Position numbers and translations under genes: made by a program
From: Candidatus Poribacteria bacterium
GTDB lineage: Bacteria > Poribacteria > WGA-4E > GCA-2687025
Assembly (NCBI GenBank): GCA_002687025.1
Contig: NYZG01000402.1
Coordinates: 1 to 24,744 of the forward strand
Length of the DNA: 24,744 nt
Reading direction: 5' to 3'
Shown here: positions 7,871-13,074 of the stretch, in pieces
Numbering within the stretch: the stretch's first letter is position 1
Layout: every line of letters begins with the position of its first letter
The notes under the pieces: model-generated
What the model was told of the DNA's origin: nothing
Databases searched by the model: none
The model's input: only the letters and a program-made list of their open reading frames with translations

Positions 7871-8581
7871 TCAGCCGTTTGCCGCCTGTTTCGCGTCACG
7901 CGAGGCCGCGGCGCCCTTGGCGGGCCTTCCCTTGCTCGACTTGTCCGCTTGGGCCGCGGACGGACGGCTGCGAGGGCTCTGCGCCTTCTCCTTAGGCCGC
8001 GTCCGGCGCGGTTCGGAGCGCTTGCGGGTAGACTTCGAGGCGCGAGTCGGCTCCGTCTTCGTGGCCGTCTTCGGCGACGATGCCTTCGGGGCCGCCTTGG
8101 ACGACGAAGCCTTAGAAGCCGCCTTGGACGACGAGGCCTTCGGGGCCGCCTTGGCCGACGAGGCCTTCGATGCCTTCGAGGCCGCCTTGGACGACGAGGC
8201 CTTCGAGGCCGCCTTGGACGACGAAGCCTTCGGGGCCGCAGTCTTGGGCGATTCCGCTTTCGGCTCGGGGCGGGTGGACTTCGTGCGTGTCCTGGCCCGC
8301 GCTGGCCTCTCGGCCGACTTCTGCCGTGTCCGCTTGGAGCGGCTATCGCGTTCCGATCGGGACGCGGTACGGGACGCGGCCTTTTCCGAGGATTCGGCCT
8401 TGCGCGCGCCGCCCTTCTTCGTCGAGGCAGTGGCCTTCGTGTCGGGCTTCTCGGCCTTCTTCGTCGCCGTCGGCGCGTCGGCCGACGCTTTGCGAGACGG
8501 ACGCTTGGATTTCGCTGACGACGCGGCGCGCGCCGGCGCCCGCGCTCCGCTTGAGGACTCGATCGACATCGTATCGGCCAT
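7871..8581 (-). CDS. Gene B: Lys/Ala/Ser-rich histone H1-like repeat protein
   Basis: The 236-residue product is almost wholly Lys, Ala, Ser, Arg, Thr and Pro, strongly basic and predicted disordered. Residues 118-174 are six copies of a nine-residue unit related to KASSSKAAS, with one extra KAS after the second copy. Such composition is seen in bacterial histone H1-like and AlgP-like proteins, which bind nucleic acid, but composition alone does not prove homology. AGAGGA lies about nine bases before the ATG, supporting translation from this frame. It lacks the C-terminal motif of its neighbours A and C. The gene precedes A by 44 bases in the same direction. Confidence 0.65.
   Translation of the reverse strand: MADTMSIESSSGARAPARAASSAKSKRPSRKASADAPTATKKAEKPDTKATASTKKGGARKAESSEKAASRTASRSERDSRSKRTRQKSAERPARARTRTKSTRPEPKAESPKTAAPKASSSKAASKASSSKAASKASKASSAKAAPKASSSKAASKASSSKAAPKASSPKTATKTEPTRASKSTRKRSEPRRTRPKEKAQSPRSRPSAAQADKSSKGRPAKGAAASRDAKQAANG
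8060..8230 (-). repeat. 27-bp tandem coding repeats in gene B
   Basis: Six imperfect 27-bp units encode the KASSSKAAS-type repeats, with a 9-bp partial unit inserted after the second. The units differ mainly in Ser/Pro/Ala exchanges at the ninth residue. Such an array can change in copy number between strains by slippage. Confidence 0.8.
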
Positions 8582-8818
8582 GGTTGGCGTTCCTCTTGCA
8601 TGGGATTTGCGGCCCGGCGGATGCCGCCGGTCGGGCCGTGCGTGTGTTGCGTCTTCCGGGGCGCGAGTCGGTCAGGATCGCTCGCGCCTGCCTATTCCGT
8701 CCCGGTGGTGGACGGGATGCGCGTGGCTCATGCGCCTCCCGTCCACCGAAGTCTCCCGCTCACGTCGCCGTCCGTAGAGTTGTTGTCTGCCAGTACCGGG
8801 CGAGTCGCCCGGAATTCG
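8582..8818 (-). other. Spacer between genes C and B with three strong hairpins
   Basis: Three inverted repeats fill this 237-base spacer. They are 8611-8637 (nested, GGCCCG/CGGGCC outside GCGG/CCGC), 8707-8747 (perfect 11-base arms GGTGGACGGGA and TCCCGTCCACC) and 8796-8812 (CCGGGCG-agt-CGCCCGG). The last lies six bases after the stop of gene C and may end its transcript, though no U-run follows. The 11-base repeat could be a leader structure of gene B. No other gene is seen. Confidence 0.55.
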
Positions 8819-9214
8819 CTACAGTCCGTAGTAACAGAGCAGGCGCGGCGCCGCGTGGCGCGACGGCGCGTGCGGCCGGCCGACAACGTCCGCGGCAGCT
8901 CCATCCCTTGCCCCTGCAAGCAGGCTCGTCGACGGCGACAGGCCCCTGCACGCCGCGGCCAGGGCCTCTCGCGGGGCGCATATCGCCGCTTCGCTCACCG
9001 CCCGCACGGCTGCCATGGCCGCGGTCGGATCAAGGAGGATCGCTTCGAATCCGGTCGCGCGGCAGATGGCCTCGGAGGCCGCATCCACCTGCGCCGCGCG
9101 CGCTACCGCGACGTCGTCGCTCCCGGCTGCGCGTCGGCGTGGCCGACTGCCCATCGAGCGCTGCCGGGAGCCGCGCGAGCGAGTTCGACTCGAAGCTGAC
9201 GGTATTGGTCGCAT
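8819..9214 (-). CDS. Gene C: Arg-rich small protein with flagellin-tail-like motif
   Basis: The function is not recognised. The product has 131 residues. The first 30 are Arg/Ser-rich (RTRSRGSRQRSMGSRPRRR); residues 36-80 are a predicted Ala-rich helix. Residues 66-100 carry the shared motif: AVSEAAICAPREALAAACRG then LSPSTSLLA. The start was chosen for a GAGGT ribosome site seven bases before the ATG; the longer upstream frame has none. It contains three Cys (51, 79, 89) before the C-terminal tail, which ends LLCYYGL. It lies between genes D and B on the same strand, with hairpins on both sides. Confidence 0.6.
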   Translation of the reverse strand: MRPIPSASSRTRSRGSRQRSMGSRPRRRAAGSDDVAVARAAQVDAASEAICRATGFEAILLDPTAAMAAVRAVSEAAICAPREALAAACRGLSPSTSLLAGARDGAAADVVGRPHAPSRHAAPRLLCYYGL

Positions 9215-9538
9215 GTGCGAGACCTCATATGTTCCGCGGAAGGCTGTGCGGCCCGCCAACGGAGTCACTCACGTGTCGGCGGCCCTGCCCACGCGGTAGC
9301 CCTACCGCGCGAGCAGGTCGCTGACTACGTGTAGTTGCAATCGTGCACCTACACGCTGCGGTGGACGCCTCGCGGTCAGGAGCGCGGGCGTCCGCTTCTC
9401 TCATGTCCGGCAGGAACGGGTCTGTCAGGGAACCCGCTCCCAGTCTCTTTCGCCCGGGTGGGCCCGGTGGCCCGAGAGTTGTTGCCTGCTCGTACCGCGC
9501 GGCATGGACGCAGAGCCGCGTCCGCCGCGTCGGAAACT
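9215..9538 (-). other. Spacer between genes D and C with several inverted repeats
   Basis: No gene is seen in these 324 bases. They hold at least four inverted repeats: 9292-9309 (CGCGGTAG-cc-CTACCGCG, perfect, eight-base arms), 9329-9354 (GTGTAG/CTACAC with a nested GCA/TGC), 9460-9473 (GGGCC/GGCCC) and 9499-9528 (GCGGC-at-GGACGC and GCGTCC-GCCGC, 11 pairs with a two-base bulge). The last begins ten bases after the stop of gene D and is a likely transcript-end hairpin. The 9292-9309 palindrome resembles an operator in the upstream region of gene C. Confidence 0.5.
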
Positions 9539-10492
9539 CTAGTTGGGTCGCAGCCCCGCGGTCGCCACTGCGATGGCCGTCCGAGGCGCGTCCCGTATCG
9601 CCGTCGCAACCGCGCGCGCCGAATCGCCTGCCTCGCGGGCCGACATCGCCTTGCCCGTGAAGCCGGACACCGAGCGCAGCCCCCGGACGCCAGCGTTAAC
9701 CGCTTCCGCGCCGACACGGGCGGTGAACCGGACCTTCTCGCCGGTGATGGGTTGCGTGCCGCTCGCGCGCACGCCTCGTTGCACCGCCTTTGCCGCCTGC
9801 TGGGCAGCCTGGCTGAAGTTCGACTCGATCTTCGACTGGTCCGCGCGGCTGGACTGCGCCGCGGCCGCAACTGCCGCCTTGGCCGTCTCCTTCGCGCGGG
9901 AACTGGGGCGTGTCGGTTTGGGCCCGTCGGATCGGCGAGCGGCCTCGGCCCGGTTTCTAGTCTGGATCGCGGCCTTGGATGACGCGGCGCGTGGGACACG
10001 TCGAGCGCGCTTGGGCGTCGCGGCGCCGAGAGATGCACGACGCGCGCGCGCGGCCGTGCGCGTGGGGGCCGTGGCATCCTGCGGCGGCCGGGGCGGGCCG
10101 CCCTCGCCGTCGGCTGCGGCCTTGCGCACAACGCGCTCCATGGCAGCGGAGTCGCTCGCCTTCGCGGCGTTTGCGCTGCGTCTCCCTGCGGATGGGTCTT
10201 GCCGCGCTGCGATCGTCTGCGCCTGGCGCTCGGCGCTCTGCCGCTGCGCGCGGGCCTGGGCGACCTGGCCCACGGACACCTTCCCTCGCGAAGGCTTGCG
10301 CGCGGACACGGGGTCTTCGCGTGTCTCGCCCTGGGCCCTCCGCGCGGCGGCCGTAGCCTCGGCCGGTGAGACCTTCCCGGGTCTGGACGGGCGCGGCCCG
10401 TTGGGCCGCCCGGCCGACTTGCCCTTCCTGCGCTCGACGGCTCGACGAGCGAACGCCTCCGTCGTCCTTATCGCTGAAGTGGGACTTGGCAT
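9539..10492 (-). CDS. Gene D: Arg/Ala-rich protein with flagellin-tail-like C-terminus
   Basis: The function is not recognised. The product has 317 residues and is strongly basic and low in hydrophobic residues until about residue 205. It has an internal repeat (RPSRPGKVSPAEATAAARRA and KPSRGKVSVGQVAQARAQR). Residues 205-283 are Ala/Val-rich and probably helical. The last 34 residues are the shared family motif, with TAIRDAPRTAIAVATAGLRP almost at the very end. A near-perfect ribosome site (TAGGAGG) eight bases before the ATG marks the start clearly. Large open frames exist on the opposite strand, but they lack comparable start signals and the shared motif. Confidence 0.7.
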   Translation of the reverse strand: MPSPTSAIRTTEAFARRAVERRKGKSAGRPNGPRPSRPGKVSPAEATAAARRAQGETREDPVSARKPSRGKVSVGQVAQARAQRQSAERQAQTIAARQDPSAGRRSANAAKASDSAAMERVVRKAAADGEGGPPRPPQDATAPTRTAARARRASLGAATPKRARRVPRAASSKAAIQTRNRAEAARRSDGPKPTRPSSRAKETAKAAVAAAAQSSRADQSKIESNFSQAAQQAAKAVQRGVRASGTQPITGEKVRFTARVGAEAVNAGVRGLRSVSGFTGKAMSAREAGDSARAVATAIRDAPRTAIAVATAGLRPN

Positions 10493-10648
10493 ATTAACGT
10501 CCTCCTACGGAGTCGGCCGCGACCCGCGTATTGCGGCCGTGGCGCGTCTCCACGCGTGGCACACCGCGCCACGGCAGCGCGAGCCGCGTGACGAGAGCGC
10601 CTGTGCTATTGGGATCATCGAGTGACGAACGCGCGCAGGAAGGGCCGC

Positions 10649-10672
10649 GGGGTCTCGCAGAAGCGAGACCCC
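10649..10672. terminator. Perfect nine-base-pair hairpin
   Basis: GGGGTCTCG-cagaag-CGAGACCCC has nine perfect pairs and a six-base loop. It is the most stable-looking element of the spacer and could end transcripts arriving from gene E. On the plus strand it is followed by a T/G-rich stretch (gttgcgttgtgt), on the minus strand by GC-rich sequence, so the direction is not clear. Confidence 0.4.
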
Positions 10673-10856
10673 GTTGCGTTGTGTACGACCCCGCGGGCGC
10701 GGGGTCAGTCTTCATCTCCCGGACGGGTCGTGCCGACCCTCCCGCCAAACTGACGGGGTGATGCTTGCGGTCGGGATCCGGGCTCAGGCGCGTGCCTGAC
10801 GTGCAACATCCGTGCTGATCACGGTCAACAGTCATATCGCTCTCGATCGCGCATGT

Positions 10857-10900
10857 CGGCGCCGGACTTAGGGTATTGGCGGCGCCGAACTTAGGGGTAT
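10857..10900. repeat. Tandem 20-21 bp repeat with palindromic CGGCGCCG cores
   Basis: CGGCGCCGGACTTAGGGTAT (10857-10876) is repeated at 10880-10900 with one base change and one added G. Centre-to-centre distance is about 23 bases, roughly two helical turns, as expected for cooperative binding of a dimeric regulator. It lies 50 bases after the stop of gene E and about 365 bases before gene D. Confidence 0.7.
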
Positions 10901-10950
10901 GTCGCGCTCGTTCCGTATCGTTCCGTTCCGTCGCTCAGGGGGATAGCGCC

Positions 10951-11322
10951 TTATGGACTGGTAGTATGGTGCAGTGACCCTCCTGTCTCGCGGAGTACCC
11001 GGCGCACGCCGGGGCTATCTGGATCCAAGCCGGAGGACGCGACGCGCAGAGCTCGCGCGGGGCGTCGTTCCACTTCGCGGCGGAGCTGTTGCATGCTCTC
11101 CCGCACGCCGCTCCTCGACAGCGGCCGATCGCGTTGAACACTCACCTGTGACGCCTTCCGACTGTTGCCTGCGGCGCGGGTCCCGGCTTCTCCGTCTCCC
11201 CGCAGCCGTGTGTTGCCCGGCGTGGGCAACTGCTTCTTCCTCGACGCCGACTGCTCACGCGCCAGCGATTCGATGCGCGGCCGCCCTACCGTCGAGCTGC
11301 TAAGCGACACCTTGTTAGCCAT
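10951..11322 (-). CDS. Gene E: small basic protein with flagellin-tail-like motif
   Basis: The function is not recognised. The product has 123 residues with a Ser/Arg/Lys-rich N-terminal half. Residues 76-110 match the shared motif: SMQQLRREVERRPARALRV, then ASSGLDPDSPGVRRVL. The chosen ATG has GGAGG five bases before it; another ATG four codons upstream (11334) is possible. It begins 18 bases after the stop of gene F and is likely co-transcribed with flagellin and F. Confidence 0.65.
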   Translation of the reverse strand: MANKVSLSSSTVGRPRIESLAREQSASRKKQLPTPGNTRLRGDGEAGTRAAGNSRKASQVSVQRDRPLSRSGVRESMQQLRREVERRPARALRVASSGLDPDSPGVRRVLRETGGSLHHTTSP

Positions 11323-11340
11323 ACGGCCCTCCATCTCGCC

Positions 11341-11688
11341 TCACAGCCTCTCGCCGGCTTCTGGCGTCAGGTGTGCCGAGACGGCATCGACCAGCTCGGG
11401 ACTGCGATCGAGTCTCCGCCGGATGTCCTCGACGAGTTGCGCTGCATGCTCGGGTGGCATCCTTCGGTGATCGGTCGGCCCGCCGCCGACGGTCGCATGG
11501 CGCGCGCGCCTCGCGGTATCGCGAGCCCGCGCGTCCTCGTGTTCGTCCTGCCTGGACCTGCGCCGATCCGACGTGTTACGCCTCTCCGCGCGGCGCACGG
11601 CCGGAGGAGTGGTCGAGCCCGCTACGCGGGGGTCGTTTCGTGCCTTCTCGCGCCTGATCCGCGCGACATCTGGAAAGCTGATGATCAT
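11341..11688 (-). CDS. Gene F: small basic protein after flagellin, possibly FlgM-like
   Basis: The product has 115 residues. The N-terminus MIISFPDVARIRREKARN resembles the start of small FlgM-like anti-sigma factors, and the C-terminal helix pair (AAQLVEDIRRRLDRSPELVD then AVSAHLTPEAGERL) resembles the sigma-28-binding helices of FlgM. The same C-terminal segment also aligns with the motif shared by genes A, C, D and E. The middle is an Arg/Asp-rich disordered stretch, also common in FlgM. It starts 20 bases after the flagellin stop with GGAGGAAGG just upstream, so it is the second gene of the flagellin operon. If it is FlgM, it would hold back late flagellar transcription until the basal body is complete; this remains an inference from short similarities. 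Confidence 0.65.
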   Translation of the reverse strand: MIISFPDVARIRREKARNDPRVAGSTTPPAVRRAERRNTSDRRRSRQDEHEDARARDTARRARHATVGGGPTDHRRMPPEHAAQLVEDIRRRLDRSPELVDAVSAHLTPEAGERL

Positions 11689-11708
11689 GTCACCTTCCTC
11701 CTCTATGA

Positions 11709-12554
11709 CTACGCGCTGCGCCTCGAGGCCCCCGTCGGGAACAGGGCCAGGACGTTCTGGTTGAGTTTGGCGAGCTGGGCGATTCCGAACACACTGGTCT
11801 GCGTGAGAATCTGAGCTCGCACGATGGCGCTGGCCTCGAACGCGATGTCCGCGTCGCGGATCGCCGAGTCGGCGCCTTGTAGGTTGAGGATCTTGGTGCC
11901 GATGTCGGTCTGGATGGCCTCGAGGCGGCTCTGCACCGCGCCGACGCCCGACCGCTGGAGCGAGACCGATGTGATCCCGAGATCCAACGACGTGATGACG
12001 GCCGTGTTGCCCGACGCCGCGAGGTTCGTGGATGTGACGCCGTCGATGAATTGGCTTGCGGCAGCATTCGACAGCGTGAGGCTGATCTCATCGTCCGACC
12101 CGGCTGTGCCGTCGCCGATGAAGAACGTGAGGTTAGAACTGGCGGCAAGCAGCGACGTGCCGCCGAATGACGTCGCGGCGGCGATGCGGTCGATCTCTGA
12201 TATGAGAGCGTCCGCCTCGGACGCGATGCCACTGCGCGTGGAGGCGTCTATTGTCGTGTCCGCCGCCTCGACGGCCAGCTCGTCTAGCGCCGTCAGGATG
12301 GAGCCAATAGACTCCAGTCCCGAGTCGGCAGTCTGTGTGAGCGACGTCGCGGTTTCCGCGTTCTGGTTGGCTTGGCCCAAGGCTGAGATCATCGACCGCA
12401 GCTTCGTCGATACGCCCAGTCCGGCCGGATCGTCGACCGCGCGGTTTATGCGCAGGCCGGTGGATATCCGCTCAATGGAGCTGGTCGCCGTCGAGGTCGC
12501 TTGGTTGAGGCTCGCAACCAGGGTACCTGACAGGTTGGAGTTGATCCGAAACAT
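11709..12554 (-). CDS. Flagellin
   Basis: This is the filament subunit exported through the flagellum. The 281-residue product is short, with complete D0/D1 ends and a small central domain (about residues 135-205). The N-terminal signature is MFRINSNLSGTLVASLNQAT followed by SSIERISTGLRINRAVDDPAG at about 25-45. The C-terminal D1/D0 part holds LEAIQTDIGTKILNLQGADS, then IRDADIAFEASAIVRAQILT, then LAKLNQNVLALF. There is no signal peptide, as expected for type III export. The start was placed at the Met of MFRINSN because GGGAGGGA lies six bases ahead and flagellins begin this way. It is the only flagellar structural gene in the window. Confidence 0.95.
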   Translation of the reverse strand: MFRINSNLSGTLVASLNQATSTATSSIERISTGLRINRAVDDPAGLGVSTKLRSMISALGQANQNAETATSLTQTADSGLESIGSILTALDELAVEAADTTIDASTRSGIASEADALISEIDRIAAATSFGGTSLLAASSNLTFFIGDGTAGSDDEISLTLSNAAASQFIDGVTSTNLAASGNTAVITSLDLGITSVSLQRSGVGAVQSRLEAIQTDIGTKILNLQGADSAIRDADIAFEASAIVRAQILTQTSVFGIAQLAKLNQNVLALFPTGASRRSA

Positions 12555-12643
12555 CTCGTTCCCTCCCCGCCTCGCGCGCATGTCCCTGCGCAGAGAGGCA
12601 GACAACCGGACGCACTACGTGCATCAGGCAGAATAGGGTTAAA

Positions 12644-12657
12644 GAAACGACCGTTTC
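12644..12657. promoter_or_regulatory. 14-base palindrome in the flagellin leader
   Basis: GAAACG-ac-CGTTTC is a perfect inverted repeat about 90 bases before the flagellin start and 110 bases after its predicted transcription start. It could be an operator or part of a leader RNA structure. Confidence 0.3.
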
Positions 12658-12740
12658 GTTCCGATAGATCAGTTGTCAGGAGGGACAAATCAAAACCGCT
12701 CGGGCTACTTGCGGCTCTAGATTACACGTATCTGCATATA

Positions 12741-12767
12741 AAGCGTCGCGCCTCTAACGCAACGCTT
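12741..12767 (-). promoter_or_regulatory. Possible 5'-terminal hairpin of the flagellin transcript
   Basis: AAGCGT (12741-12746) and ACGCTT (12762-12767) are inverted repeats with a 15-base loop. The predicted transcription start is near 12767, so the mRNA would begin inside this hairpin, an arrangement known to protect some 5' ends. Confidence 0.3.
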
Positions 12768-12773
12768 GTAGGG

Positions 12774-12802
12774 ATTATACGCTGCCCGTTTCGGCGGCGC
12801 AA
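12774..12802 (-). promoter_or_regulatory. Candidate sigma-70-type promoter of the flagellin operon
   Basis: On the minus strand TTGCGC (12797-12802) and a perfect TATAAT (12774-12779) are separated by 17 bases. The predicted start near 12767 leaves a leader of about 213 bases before flagellin. No good sigma-28 or sigma-54 promoter was found on this strand, which is unusual for a flagellin gene. Confidence 0.6.
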
Positions 12803-12923
12803 GTATTTTCTCACGCAGAGCCATCTATGCTTTGGGCTCATTGCGCACGATGGCAGCCGCACGCAGACCTGCAACCAGTTTTGTGCTGTCTGATTTCTGG
12901 CCAACTCTATGAACGAAGAGACT

Positions 12924-12952
12924 CGGGAGAACGGCGCCCTGTCGTTCTCCCG
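12924..12952 (-). terminator. Ten-pair hairpin, probable terminator of the metallohydrolase operon
   Basis: CGGGAGAACG (12924-12933) and CGTTCTCCCG (12943-12952) form ten perfect pairs with a nine-base loop, about 120 bases after the stop of the CehA-like gene. On the minus strand it is followed by agtctcttcgttc, only weakly T-rich. Confidence 0.5.
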
Positions 12953-12988
12953 TCTTATGTACGTCCGCGGCCTGCGGCCACGGCATCG

Positions 12989-13064
12989 TCCGATAACGCA
13001 TTCATGGACACCGGCACGGGCAGGAGCTGGCGGGGTGCCGTGCCCGGCTTCCGATAACGAATTC
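12989..13064. repeat. Pair of 15-bp direct repeats
   Basis: TCCGATAACGCATTC (12989-13003) and TCCGATAACGAATTC (13050-13064) differ at one position and are 61 bases apart, flanking the inverted repeat at 13013-13044. The second copy ends 11 bases before the CehA-like stop codon. Confidence 0.6.
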
Positions 13065-13074
13065 GCGGTGTGCA

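Larger units (their letters stand above)
10493..10950 (-). other. 458-base structured spacer upstream of gene D
   Basis: No coding frame is convincing here. The spacer holds six inverted repeats: 10536-10575 (ten-base arms around the palindrome CCACGCGTGG), 10649-10672 (GGGGTCTCG/CGAGACCCC), 10687-10706 (GACCCCGCG/CGCGGGGTC), 10725-10739 (GGGTCG/CGACCC), 10784-10799 (TCAGGC/GCCTGA) and 10810-10824 (CCGTG/CACGG). It also holds a tandem repeat at 10857-10900. No U-run follows any hairpin on the minus strand. Either the region is the 3' end of the flagellin operon plus a long structured leader of gene D, or it encodes a structured RNA. Confidence 0.55.
12555..13074 (-). other. 520-base spacer: flagellin leader, promoter and hairpins
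   Basis: No convincing gene was found; open frames here lack ribosome sites and known motifs. From left to right it holds the flagellin ribosome site, a palindrome at 12644-12657 (GAAACG-ac-CGTTTC), an inverted repeat at 12741-12767, the flagellin promoter at 12774-12802, a ten-pair hairpin at 12924-12952, a seven-pair inverted repeat at 13013-13044 and a direct repeat at 12989-13064 just after the end of the neighbouring gene. Confidence 0.6.

Noticed and set aside
8060..8230. Short regularly spaced repeats, considered as CRISPR
   Set aside because: The units are contiguous, without unique spacers, and lie in frame inside gene B.
7501..8601. 366-codon Arg-rich minus-strand frame
   Set aside because: It spans the ends of genes A and B out of frame; its composition is the shifted reading of the Lys/Ala repeats.
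9543..10625. 360-codon plus-strand frame opposite gene D
   Set aside because: It lacks a ribosome site, while gene D has a near-perfect one and carries the shared family motif.
12639..12665. TAAA-16-tCCGATAG on the plus strand, similar to a sigma-28 promoter
   Set aside because: It points away from flagellin, the spacer is one base too long, and no plus-strand gene follows.
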